64,000 nt of DNA from Triatoma infestans (Eukaryota > Arthropoda > Insecta > Hemiptera > Reduviidae): positions 21,435 to 85,434 of the forward strand of contig JAAEAF010006181.1 of the NCBI GenBank assembly GCA_011037195.1. The letters are read 5' to 3'. The position numbers and the translations under genes are program-made. The notes beneath the pieces are model-generated. The model was not told where the DNA came from. It saw only the letters and a list, made by a program, of their open reading frames with translations, and did no database searches. Shown piece by piece: positions 46,088-56,789 of the stretch. Position 1 is the first letter of the stretch; every line of letters starts with the position of its first letter.

Positions 46088-46261
46088 TAATACCACTTTT
46101 TACTTTCTCATACTCATAGTAAGAGGAAGTATTGTAGGTAATCGTGTCACATTTTCGATATTCGAGAAAGATATGTTTTGAGGTCCTTCGAGTCAAAAAA
46201 AGTGGGGTTTCAGGAAGTGGTATATATATATATATATACCAATAATATCATTTTATATATA
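46088..46261 (+). repeat. Interspersed repeat family R, left part, split by a TIR element
   Basis: ACTTTCTCATACTCATAGTA and AGAGGAAGTATTGTAGGTAA open the copy, followed by TATGTTTTGAGGTCCTTCGA and a (TA)n run. The continuation (TGTGTGTG..., then ATAGCTCAAAAACGAATATT) resumes at 47147. A shorter copy with the same palindromic opening (CTTACTCCTAGTAAGAGG) is at 42300-42350. Confidence 0.6.
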
Positions 46262-46263
46262 TA

Positions 46264-47146
46264 CAGGGTGTATTGTATAAATAACAATACTCAAGACGGT
46301 GAAACTAGACCAAAAATGTAGTTACATGCCGCCAACCATACATCTATCTCAACCCGTTCCAGATATATGCCGTTTTAAAGGTATTTTCGGGGCAACCACG
46401 TTTTTTGTAATAAAGACCTAATTTTTTTTCTACTTTTACACATTATTTTCAATGTTTGAATACATTTAAAAAAAAAAATCACAACGTATTATTCAGCTGT
46501 GTATAAAACGCATTGTATTTCTTGAATTGAACTGAATCTTATTAGACTGCAGATTTGCAGGATACTGACAATTATTATTATTCACATCAACCGGTAGGTA
46601 GACAAAGGAAACAAAGATAAGTGAAACTTTAACATGATAATCCTTCATTAAGTAGGAAGAAGTAAACAAGAACTTTGTTAATGTTAGCTACTCCTCGGGT
46701 TTTTGGAGGTTTCTACTAATTTTATCTTACATTATCAAAATTGGGAGATAATCGCAGTTTTGAGTATACCGTTGGAAAGCTGATTAAATGTCACAACTTT
46801 TGTGAGATTCGGCAGCTTGCAGGATTTTTTTTGAAGATTCATGATCCTCGAAAATTTGTCGCTAACTTTACTTTTTTTCATTTCTAGTTTTTGAACTGTT
46901 ATTGCGGTCTGAAAAAAATACTTGTCAACATTGAAAATTGCCTTTGCCTTAAACATTGAAAAGTATATGTAAAAGTAGAGAAAATTAAGCCTTTATTACG
47001 AAAAACGTGGTTTTCTCGAAAAAACCTTTAAAACGGCGTATGTCTGGAACGGGTTGAGATAGAAATGTGTGGTTGGCGGCATGTAACTACATTTTTGGTC
47101 TAGTTTCACCGCCTTGAGTATTTTCATTTACTTACAATGCACGCTG
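46264..47146. mobile_element. Palindromic TIR element (MITE-like), TA duplication
   Basis: Terminal inverted repeats of about 160-180 bases: the left begins CAGGGTGTATTGTA and contains GGTGAAACTAGACCAAAAAT, and the right is its inverse (ATTTTTGGTCTAGTTTCACC ... CAATGCACGCTG). TA flanks both ends (46262-46263 and 47147-47148). The 500-base middle codes for nothing recognisable. It is inserted in the microsatellite of a family-R repeat. Mariner-type origin is inferred from the TA. Confidence 0.7.
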
Positions 47147-47900
47147 TAATATGTGTGTGTGTATGTATATGTATATATGTGTGTATGTAAGTGAACAGCA
47201 TAGCTCAAAAACGAATATTAAGTTCCAACTTGATATTCTGTTCAGGTATCACCATGGGATCCGACAGTAAGTTATCTGTCAAAATTACTCAATCGGAAGT
47301 AGCAATTTATTGAATGATTTTTTTTACCTTTTTTACGACTTTTTTGAATATGGCTTCAATGATTTTCTTTAAACTAGGCCTATCATTTATATATAATTAG
47401 ACCAAGTTATATTTTTGAAACATTGCTCTAGAAATATTCATTTAAGGAAGGGAGAAGGGTGGAGTAATGTTTACGTCTAAAGTACTATGTTAATTGATTA
47501 TACAATTCAACTATGTAAACAAAGTTAATTAGAAATAAATAGAGTACCAAAATCATGAATTTCAAGAAAATTACTGCAAGAAGTACGTTTTCTGAAAATT
47601 GTTAAGTTTTCGCGATTTTCTCCATAAAAACACCGATAAATTTCATTAAATTTGTTTAATTTTGACTGATTAAAAAATTTGTCAATAATAATTTTGTAAA
47701 CTGCTGTAAGAGATGGTTGTGTGAGCGTTTCACACCAGATTTTTTTTCAAAAAAGAGTGAAGTAAACATTTGTATTCACTCCCACCGACAATCTCTAGTG
47801 CATTTCACGTTGTTCTAATTTCCAATTTTCTTCAACTAATCTATCTAAGTTATCTTTAATATTATTTAAGTAGGAGAACCTTTAATTTAAGAAAGGGATG
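47147..47900 (+). repeat. Interspersed repeat family R, right part
   Basis: (TG)n/(TA)n, then CATAGCTCAAAAACGAATAT, TTCCAACTTGATATTCTG, ATGGGATCCGACAGTAAG and CAATCGGAAGTAGC. The same order of phrases occurs at 61790-62000. The later part (GTTTTCGCGATTTTCTCC) recurs around 62890. Confidence 0.55.
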
Positions 47901-48009
47901 GGCTTTGTGAGGGAAGCGAGATGTCCAGCTCTCACATAATCCAATTAAAATTAATTTCTGCAAAAAGTTTCATACAAAAATGCAGGTCGATACATGATTT
48001 TTTTTTTTT

Positions 48010-48290
48010 TTTAAGGGGGATTGTGCAATGCTACTGTCTCAAAGTTCTGAAAGAACTCAGAACCTCAATCGGAACCTTCTCAGAGAGCTGCCGGCCTCCA
48101 AGCAGTGTTCTCTAGCTTCAGGAAACACTGCCCATCAGAGGCCTATGAGTGTGCAAAGGCCAACGAAGGATGCTCTCTCTTTAAGAGACTATATTCTCTC
48201 TTTAAAAGAGTATAGTCCGTTTCTAAGAAAGTGCTCTTAGATTTTCCATCATAGGTGAATTCGAATCAGGAACCTCTGGTATTGATGTCG
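48010..48290 (-). mobile_element. SINE copy 4
   Basis: On the minus strand it has a B-box-like GGTTCCTGATTCGAATTC, then a body with GGGCAGTGTTTCCTGAAGC and GAACACTGCTTGGAGGCCGG, and an A-rich end (T-run at 48000-48014 on the plus strand). An internal duplication (a TATAGTC/GAGAG motif repeated) lengthens the body compared with the other copies. Confidence 0.6.
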
Positions 48291-49790
48291 TAATCGCGAG
48301 ATGGACCGTCTTCAAGGTTACGGCTTATGTAACAAATGAGGACAAGTAACCATGGAAGGCGGAGAAGGTTGTCCGTCTGCCTCTTGAGGTTTGGCAACCA
48401 GGGCCAAGGATAAGTCTCTAAAAATCAGGCAAAGCATGGGAGGGCTTCCGCCGATAAGGCTGTAGTCCAGATAGTAAATGAGCCTGCGCAGACCCCGCTG
48501 CGGGAAAGCAGGAGACAAGAAAACCTGGAGGATGGAGGATTCGCCGTGGCTCCTGGCGGAGCCGTAGTTAGTTTGCTGTTAAGGTCTGAGACCACTCAGT
48601 GTCCTCTGGCTTCCGGAGATGCCAAGGAACAGCGAGGGGGTGAGCCAGACTCGCCCTTCCGACCCCTTACTACATTATAGATAGAGCTACGAGTCCTGCA
48701 AGTGAAACTCCACCATGCTAGGGCTGCTTCGCCGGTTCTGTGTAGGAGGTTTGACTCAGAGCGTTTGTATACCGCACTGGTATAGGAACCATAACTCATT
48801 GCCGAAGTGGTACAGGCCTGCGCTTCCTCCAAGGTAAATTGCTATACAGTAAGATATCTGGCAATCAAGTGATCCTGTATAGTCTTTACTAATTAGATTG
48901 ATGGAAACTTCTGCCAACACATTGTTCAGGCGACTTTGTTACATAACATCTCGGCACCCACTAAAGGCGGAATCAAAAGATGGTGGTCTCGCTGGTGAAG
49001 ATCAGTAAAGCTGCTGGAACACTTCATCACATACTTTGAGGCGAAAACCTACCGGTACCCGTTGGATGTGATGCAAACGCCGACACCATACAGCATTGGG
49101 CAGCACCAACTGCAACAGTAGATGTAAGTCCCTTTTGGAATTTATCTATGGTAGAGGGTTACTAATATCTATTATAGGTAAGGAACTCACCTTTGTCACG
49201 GTGGTCAGGATGGAGAAGTTGGATTTGACCCTTAACTACCTGCAGGCTGTGATTTTATCAAGGACTAGCAAGAGTCTTCGAAACTATCATTTTCCGACTT
49301 CAGGCGCATCAGATTCGACATTAACAAATATCATTTAGAAACCCTTGGGAAACCGAATCGACAGGATACGTGGAATCCCGCAAGGACAAGGTGGCAAAGG
49401 GAATCTCGGACGGGAGATGGGTGGACTGTCTTTAGCGGTGATGAGGTAATAAACGTAGCCTTCCAAAAGAACTGTCCGGGAAGGTCAAGACCGAAAAGGT
49501 GGAATAACCACCTTGAAAGGTTAGGGGCAGAGATGAGAAGATAATTCAACGGGCAAAACTTTTCCAGAACTGAACAAGAAGACTGGGAAAACCAAAAGAC
49601 GCTCGTGCAGGAAAATCTGCAATCAAGGATGAACCTTCCTGTGCCAGAATTCACAGGCGTTGCCCAAAAAAGGTTCTGCTGATAGAGAGGGATTTTTTAA
49701 GAAGACGTATGGAACGTTCACTGTCTGGAAAAGGAAAGCTTTGAACTCCTCACAGAGACTCATTTCCCGGGCTCCTGTCTACTTTAAGGC

Positions 49791-50706
49791 TTGGAGGGGC
49801 GGGGGTCCAGGGAGGACTGGTCTGTAGCCAAAACCTGCGTCACTTATAGCAAGGTAAAGTGGGCAATTAACCACTTTAAACCATATAAGTCACCAGGATC
49901 CATGACCAGGAATTTTTCCCTACCTTATTACAGAAGGGCAGAGAAACACTTACTCCTGTACTATGCAGACTGATGAGAGCATTTTGGCTCTCATCCATGT
50001 TCTTAGAGCATGGAAGTCTGTAAAAGTTCTATTTATACCGAAGCCTGAGCAGAGAACGCATTCCCAGGCCAAGGCATATAGACCGATCAATCTTTCCTCA
50101 TTTATGTTGAAAGTTCTGGAAAAACTGGTGGACCTGCAAATTAGGGAGGTGGTGTTGGGGCGACATCCTCTGCACCCTGCACAGCATGCCTACCAGTCAG
50201 AGAAATCCTGTGCGCCGGCCCTCCATTCTCTTGTTGGAGAATTGGAGATGTCAATACATGGCAGAAAACAGCAACAGGCGTGTTCTTGGACATTGAGGGG
50301 GCGTTCAGCAAGCAACACAACCTTCTGCTTAATCACTCAGGCGTTAGAGAGGCGCGGTGTCAGTAGACCCATTGTTAGATGGATCCAGCGTGCTTAAAAC
50401 ACGGAGGATTGTAGCAAGCCTATGTGAAGCTTCGCTAGAGATTACGCCTACTGCTTCTCGCAGGGGGGTCCTTTCCCCGTTTCTGTGGTGCATGGTTGTG
50501 GACGAACTGTTGGAGGAGCTTAATGGCACTGGTTATTCCGTGCTGGGCTACGCCGATGATATAGTAGTAGTAGCCAGAGGCAAGCACGGACCCATAGTCG
50601 GGGAGCTCCTACAAGAGGCGCTTAGGCGCATAGAACGATGGTGCAGCAGTGTGGACCTTGGGGTAAATCCACAGAAAACCACTCTCGTTCCAGGAGGAGG
50701 GACATG
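49791..50706 (+). pseudogene. Reverse transcriptase remnant of the I-like element
   Basis: Pieces in different frames: SKVKWAINHFKPYKSPGS (about 49850), WKSVKVLFIPKP and AYRPINLSSFMLKVLEKLVD (49963-50397), then 50357-50706 with RRGVLSPFLWCMVVDELL and GYADDIVVVARG. The YADD catalytic pair is kept, but frames break before and after it, and the FLDIEGAF block reads WTLRGRSA after a shift. Confidence 0.7.
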
Positions 50707-51459
50707 AGATATATAAGACGCTGTCCTTCTTCGGGAGGATACTAGATGTGACGGATAGAGTAAAGTATCTGGGAGTTATCCTGGATTCTAAGCTCACATG
50801 GAACGCTCATCTAGAATATATAGTGCAGAAAGCTAAGAAGTCGCTTTGCTGTGCTACACGGGCCTGTGGGAAGTCATGAGGGGTTAACTCCTAGAATGAC
50901 CCGTTGGATATGTATACTCGAACATCATACCGGTTATAACTTATGGCGTGGTGGGATGGTGACCTATAAAGGAACAGGAGACAGCCAAGAAGTGCCTCAG
51001 TGGAGTACAGAGACTGGCGTGCCTTCTTATTACGGGCGCTTTTAAAAAGTGGTCAAAGTGGTCCGACAGCTGCGCTGGAGGTGCTGCTGGCACCACTGCA
51101 CTTGTTAGTCCAAGCGGAGGCGAGGGCCAGTGCACACAGACTGCGCATCAATGGTCTTTGGAGGCAGAGGGGTTCCTTAGCCAAACACTTGGACATATTG
51201 CTAAAGGTCAACCCGGGCCCGGTGATAGACATGGCCTAGAATAGCATTTGTTCAACATATAACTTCGAGGTTCCATTTCGGGTCCATCTCGCTCTAGGCG
51301 GAATGGTCAAAGGGGTGGGAAAAACGCTACCGGACCTCTTGCATGGTCCAAGGGGAGTGTATGGAGGAGTGTATGGAATGAGCCCGCAGATACTCATTGA
51401 GAGGCCGTTAGGCAGGTATTCCACTATATTCCAGACTGAAGTTTTAGCCATTAAGGTCT

Positions 51460-51941
51460 GTGCCGAGGAGAACCTGCGTAGTGAAAGAATGTCGTGAGGC
51501 ATTGGTGGGACTCTCCAGGCACAACAAGGTACAGGTGCTATGGGTGTCTGGACATGCAGGGATTGAGAGTAATGAGACAGCTGATGAACTGGCCAGGAAC
51601 GGGGCTAACACTCCGTTCATTGGTCCTGAGCCGGTCCTGGGGATAACTGGCGGAGCAATTCGTGCAGCGATTAGAGAGTGGTGTCGCAGTAAGCATGAAG
51701 ATCTCTGGAGAGGGAGCCCGGTGTTATACACAGTAATAAAAGGATGATGCCAGGACTGTGTAAACGAAGGACCCAAATGACTCTTAGTCTGGGTAGGAGC
51801 CAGATTGTTCTGGTGACGGGACTATTTACGGGTCATGGTAGTTTCAGGAAACATCTGTACAAGGTAGGGCTCATTCGAGCGGAACCCTTGTGCAGATTAT
51901 GTCAGGAAGAGGAGGAAACGGCCCTCCCACCTGTTGTTTGA
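51460..51941 (+). pseudogene. RNase H C-terminal half and zinc finger of the I-like element
   Basis: 51460-51747 reads VQVLWVSGHAGIESNETADE onward, the last RNase H motif (His and Asp kept). 51744-51941 continues in another frame with VTGLFTGHGSFRKHLYKVGL and CRLCQEEEETALP. The N-terminal RNase H motifs are not intact upstream. Confidence 0.65.
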
Positions 51942-52359
51942 TTCGTTGCAATAATTAAATTGAGGATGAGACCTTTGGTACGTTGCGACCTGAGGAAATC
52001 GTAGCTCAAAATGACCTTGATGAAGGCTCTCAAACTTCTTAAGAAGGGAAGGTTTGTCTCCTAGGAACTATCGGATGGCACAATAAGCCTCTGTTGGCTG
52101 CAGTGCCGGGATATAGCCCACCCGAGGTTGGTAATAATAATAATAATAAGGCTTGGAGGTGGCAGACCGCCTCGGGGAGAGGCATATTAGACCGTTTGTT
52201 GATTGGAGTTCTTCCACCTTTATTACGAGTCTTTATTACGGAAGATTGGAGTCTTGCCACCGTTATTACGAGGCTAAATAAAGTAAGGTGGGCCGCCAAC
52301 GTACAATTAATATCTCGGTTAGAGGATGGGCACATATATGCAAAACCGTGTGATCGGTA

Positions 52360-53285
52360 TTAATCTTCTTTTCATGGAACAGTCCATCATTATATTTCAT
52401 ACAGTTAATACAATCTTGTCTTACCGATTTACATTCTTGTGAAGTATGTTTCCCATAATGGGCCACCATAATAATGGACAACAAGTTTCTTTAGCTTTAC
52501 AATACTTTCGACTGTTCGAAACGGGGGTCAAATCATCTCATTACCTTCATACACTGGACACAACGACATATAGAAAAAAGAAAGATAATTTTCCCTCCCA
52601 ATAACCGTTGAAATAAGTTAGGAACTACTTCCATACAATGTTTTTAAATTTTAATGTTTTATTTCCCCATATAAATTTTGGCTTAATTTCATCAGCTTTT
52701 ATTTTCAATTCCGGGTTTTGATTTTTCAAAATATCAACAACATTATCTAGGTTGATTGCGTCATGTATATTAAGTAGACATTAAGTAGATTAAGTATTAG
52801 TATCGGCATTAGCTTTTAATTCATCAGTATGTTTAGAATTGATTTCTTGGCGTATTTTATCACCATCTTTGTTTGTCATTTGTTTCTAAAATAAACGCAC
52901 AATCTCTTAATATTCCGCAACTTGCTTACACCAACTTGAAGTTTACAAGGGTCTAAAACATTTTTAGCAATCTTTTTGTGTCATCCCTTGTGTTAGAATG
53001 TGATTTAGACTTAATAATTAATTTATAGGATGGCAAAGACTTACTTAAATTATCTATGTTTTTAAGGGTTGTACGATACCCCTCTTGTGTACTAGATTTC
53101 AAAAAACGAATTTCTTCATTCAGCTTTTTATTTTCGGAAATTAACGTATTATATAAATCCATTAGATCACTAGACGCTTGTGACGCCTTTTCCCTCAATT
53201 CTAAACTCAAATTCTCTTTAGTATTTACAATATCATCTAAAACACTGAGGACACTTTTTAACTGCTTCTCACTATTATCAGCCAT
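52360..53285 (-). pseudogene. ORF1 (gag-like) remnant of a non-LTR element
   Basis: 53285-52953 is open: an N-terminal coiled coil of 110 residues (MADNSEKQLKSVLSVLDDIV onward). After a frame break come LDPCKLQVGVSKLRNI (about 52935) and, near 52480, YGKHTSQECKSVRQDCINCM with TDHTVLH, the zinc-knuckle end of I/R1-type ORF1 proteins. It is cut off near 52340, where the neighbouring plus-strand element begins. Confidence 0.55.
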
Positions 53286-53423
53286 ATTGGAAGATTATGT
53301 TAATAGTGTGTTGAATGAAAACAAAGCTTGGAAAAGTGAAAATAATGTAAAAGAAATTAACATACAAAATAGGAAGAATTTCGATGTGTAAATAATCGGA
53401 AGAATAAACTTAGCATTTGTGAC

Positions 53424-53642
53424 TGTAGGGAAGGTGTAGTTGGGACAGATCTGTAGAGCACTGACCGCCATGATAGTCCATTCTCGTATATTTAATACGA
53501 GATTTAATATGCAATTAGTGATCCAGCTAGCATTTAGGTAATAACCATATGATTAGAAAATAATGTTTTTTCAATATTATAATCAGTAAAAATAAAAGAT
53601 TTTCTAGTAATGTTTAAATAAAATGTTTTATTTGGAATTACA
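53424..53642 (+). repeat. 5' LTR of the Gypsy-like element
   Basis: Starts TGTAGGGAAGG and ends TTTGGAATTACA, just before TATTGGCG. It is clearly diverged from the 3' LTR, so the insertion is old. Confidence 0.6.
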
Positions 53643-53739
53643 TATTGGCGAAGAGGAAAAACAACAAAGCAAAAGAGAAGCAGAGAACTTAGAGAGCAGG
53701 GAGACTTAGATAGTTGGCAATATTTGGAGAAAAAGATGG

Positions 53740-54830
53740 AAAGGTTTTCTTTCGATCCATTTGACCATACGAAGGTGAGTTTCAAACAATATTTCGCCCA
53801 ATATGAGAGTAGAAGATGCTAGGAGGATCTAGTTCAGAACCCAAAGAAATTAGGAAAAAATTATTATTAGCCATATTGTAGCACGGAGCTTGGGAGATGT
53901 AAACAATTTTTTCATACCAAAAACGCAGGATAGTCGTGATTTCGCAGGATAGAAGTAATAATTCGGCCTAAAGAGTTCGTATATGCCGGAAAAAACTATT
54001 TTTACCGCTAGAATAGAATTTAAAGTGGCAATCAGAAATGAGGCAGATCACTTATGGCTTTTTTGAGCAGGTTAAAATCACTTAGCATAGATTGCAAATG
54101 TGAACCTTGTATAGATGAGCGATTAGGCCATAGATTTTTGGTGGGAGCAAGAGTAAGTAAGCGAGAGAAAGAGATTCACATGTGGTTGCCAAACGGCATA
54201 GTTAAGATGTTACTGTAGACCCAGTGAAATTAGTTCTGATATACCTATCAGTTAGCTACAGCCATGTAAAGGGTATCAAGAAGGAAGTAAAACAAGAAGA
54301 AACATATAAAGTTCAAAAATCATCTAAATTTAAACTTAAATAACAAGATGTTCAAGTTACTCAGAAAGGAAAGAAATGTATATGAGAGAAATATTGGCAA
54401 CAGAAGCGGTAAATGTCGAAAATGTGGAAGAAATTACCATAAATGGTCAGAATGAAAATGGGAAAGAAGGGCACGTCCGGGAGTTTAAAGGTACCATGAA
54501 AAAAACAGAATAAAACCAAAGAGGTTGCGCAACCTCTGAATAGAGTGAGGAGGATTCCTTAACTGACATTCATTCAGTTGTCAATAAAATAGGTAGGAAA
54601 GAAATCTAAGTTGAATTACATACAATATACTTCGATTCAGGCGCCCGAGTTTATACAATCAACCATTCTTGCTGGAGGCAGTTGGGCAACCGCTTACTAA
54701 CTTTCAGGGTATGACAGAAGTTTTGGGGTGGACTTTAGAGGAAGTAAAATTAAATGACCAGCGGAAAAATCTCAAGGTAGGTGTAATGAAGGTTGAAGAA
54801 ATTTTCTTGTTCGGATGACCTTAGATATAG
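53740..54830 (+). pseudogene. Gypsy-like gag and protease remnants
   Basis: gag reads MERFSFDPFDHTKVSFKQYF, then AQYESRR and a stop. A knuckle-like CRKCGRNYHKWSE lies at about 54415. Protease is recognised by YFDSGARVYTI (about 54632), the DSGA catalytic signature of aspartic retropepsins. Stops separate the parts. Confidence 0.55.
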
Positions 54831-54969
54831 TCTTTTAGGTTGTAATAACTAAGAGAAGTCATATTAGAAACGGTTAAAAACTCAAATCAGGAACAACAAC
54901 TTGAGACGAGCGTGAGTATATGCAATATAATCAATGAATTTAAAGAATTGTTAGAAGCTCTTTAACTCC

Positions 54970-56780
54970 AAAATTGAGAAAATTATGTCAACTCCACAAA
55001 TATATAAACCCAGCTTAAGTCATTTTTCTGTGCTTAATGATTACAGGAATTTTATGCTTATGTGCTATACATTATTGTAACTACTTCATGCGCTTCTTAG
55101 AAAGAGAGTACCTTGGGTTTGGTCTACAGATTGTGATGTTGCATTTGCTATTACTGAAACCATTGTTAGTCTTATTTGATCCAATTAAACCAGCTTCATT
55201 AACCGTTCATTCAAGCACCTATGGTGAAGGTGTGCAGTTTTAAGTAATGGCATATATGGCCCTATATAATGGTCTATAACCGTATTATTTTGGGGTCAGC
55301 CACTCTTACGTCGGCTCAACGAAACTATAGTTAATTTCATACAGCTGTCATTTTCTGTAAACAAAAATTTTGCAAGTGTTTATATGGAAGTAAAGTTGCA
55401 ATTTATACTGATCATCATACATTAAAAAACTTTATTTCTGAATCTATGAAAATCCCACAAATGGCATCTTCGAGATTAATTCGTTCGATTAATATCATTA
55501 TGCTGCCTAGAATTTATAAAATTGTTTATAAGAAAGATATTCAAATTTCACAAGCGGATTCATTGTCCAGGCTACTATCTGTGGGACCAGTAAAAATAGC
55601 CGAGTGTTATTTCTTAGTGCTGTCTACCTCACTCGTATCTTATGTAAGTCAACATATTAGTTTAGATGTTATTTTGTCTGAGAATTAATATTGTCATTAT
55701 TATTATATGAATATTAATATGAGTCATGGAATTTATTTGATCAAATTGGTCGTCTTTTTCCAAAAATCTCCTATAAAATCAGGCTTTTTCTTGAGCAATT
55801 ACTTTGCATGCCGCATGTCGTGGACAACAATAATTGCATTCTTTATGGTAGCAGTTTCGTGACCTCTAAGTCCTTGCAGACAAGAATTTTGTCCTTAGTA
55901 CTTCATAGTCTCAGTTGTATTTTTCATATTAAGTTATTCGCTAGATCCTATGTTTGGTGGAAAAGTATGAATGATGCTATTTACAAATATATTTCGCAAT
56001 GTCAAGTCTGTCATTCAGTCCAAACATCAAATAACGTAGTCGCAATCGTAATCCTTGGGCTGTGATACGTCGTCTCTGGTAAAGAATTCAAATTGACTTG
56101 TTTGATCTGAATAATACAAAATATTATATTATTTATGATTCATATTCTAAATGGATTCAATATTTTCATCTATTTTACATTAGTTTCAGTCTGTTGCTTT
56201 AAAGATGGATGAAACTCTTTCAAAGATTCCCTTATCCAAAGAGCATTTATGACAATGGTCCTCCTTTTTCTTCAAAAGAATTTTAATTGTATTATCAAGT
56301 CACAACATTGAATTAATTTATTATATGGAGGAGTTTGATCACCACAATATAATCGTGAATATAATAGGCTAGCTGAAAGGGTTGTGCAGACATTTAAAAA
56401 GTTACGTCTATATTATCTAAGAGCCATACTGTTACCTGCCGCCCAATGATTGTCTGATTGTTTATTTAGTTATAGAGTGGAATCTTCTTTTTTCCCAAGA
56501 TCATCATTAAAATAATTGAAAATACTGAATATCAATATCACAGAGATACATCTAATAAGGACAGAGATCAATTTAAAAATATTCAAGGCGGCATGCAAAT
56601 ATAATGGAAAGGGTCAGTGATTTTGGGTATTTGGTTAAGTTACCGGACAATGGTATAATCAGAAAAGTTCATTATAATCAGCGTAAAGCTGAGAAATTAT
56701 TCAAAGGAGGAGTAATGATTTTTACATTCGACTAAAAGAATATGCTAGTGGAAGTCAATCTAAAACTGTTATTAGTTCTC
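54970..56780 (+). pseudogene. Gypsy-like RT tail, RNase H and integrase remnants (probably a second element)
   Basis: In order: STDCDVAFA (end of RT connection, about 55130), YTDHHTLKNF and QADSLSRL (RNase H, 55400-55570), the integrase zinc region YVWWKSMNDAIYKYISQCQV with CHSV (55950-56020), core DLFDLN and YDSYSKWIQ (about 56100-56160), and NRLAERVVQTFKKL (about 56365). The region around AERVVQTF is present again in different form at 59040, which shows that two elements contributed. Confidence 0.6.
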
Positions 56781-56789
56781 CTCATTGTC

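Larger units (their letters stand above)
48290..52148 (+). mobile_element. I-like non-LTR retrotransposon with RNase H, decayed
   Basis: GC-richer block ending in (TAA)n at 52129-52148, the usual tail of I-type elements. Coding remnants run in order: endonuclease-RT linker with LLTETHFPGS (about 49745), VKWAINHFKPYKSPG (about 49857), reverse transcriptase to about 50706, RNase H 51460-51747 and a C-terminal CRLCQEEEET finger (about 51890). The first 1.4 kb has no frame I can assign and may be 5' leader, ORF1 or a separate insertion. Numerous frameshifts make it dead. Confidence 0.65.

Noticed and set aside
46264..47146. A transposase gene inside the TIR element
   Set aside because: The 500-base centre has only short frames without a DDE or DDD motif.
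48318..49338. Short open frames on both strands upstream of the I-like RT
   Set aside because: No recognisable endonuclease or ORF1 motif; probably transposon leader or decayed sequence.
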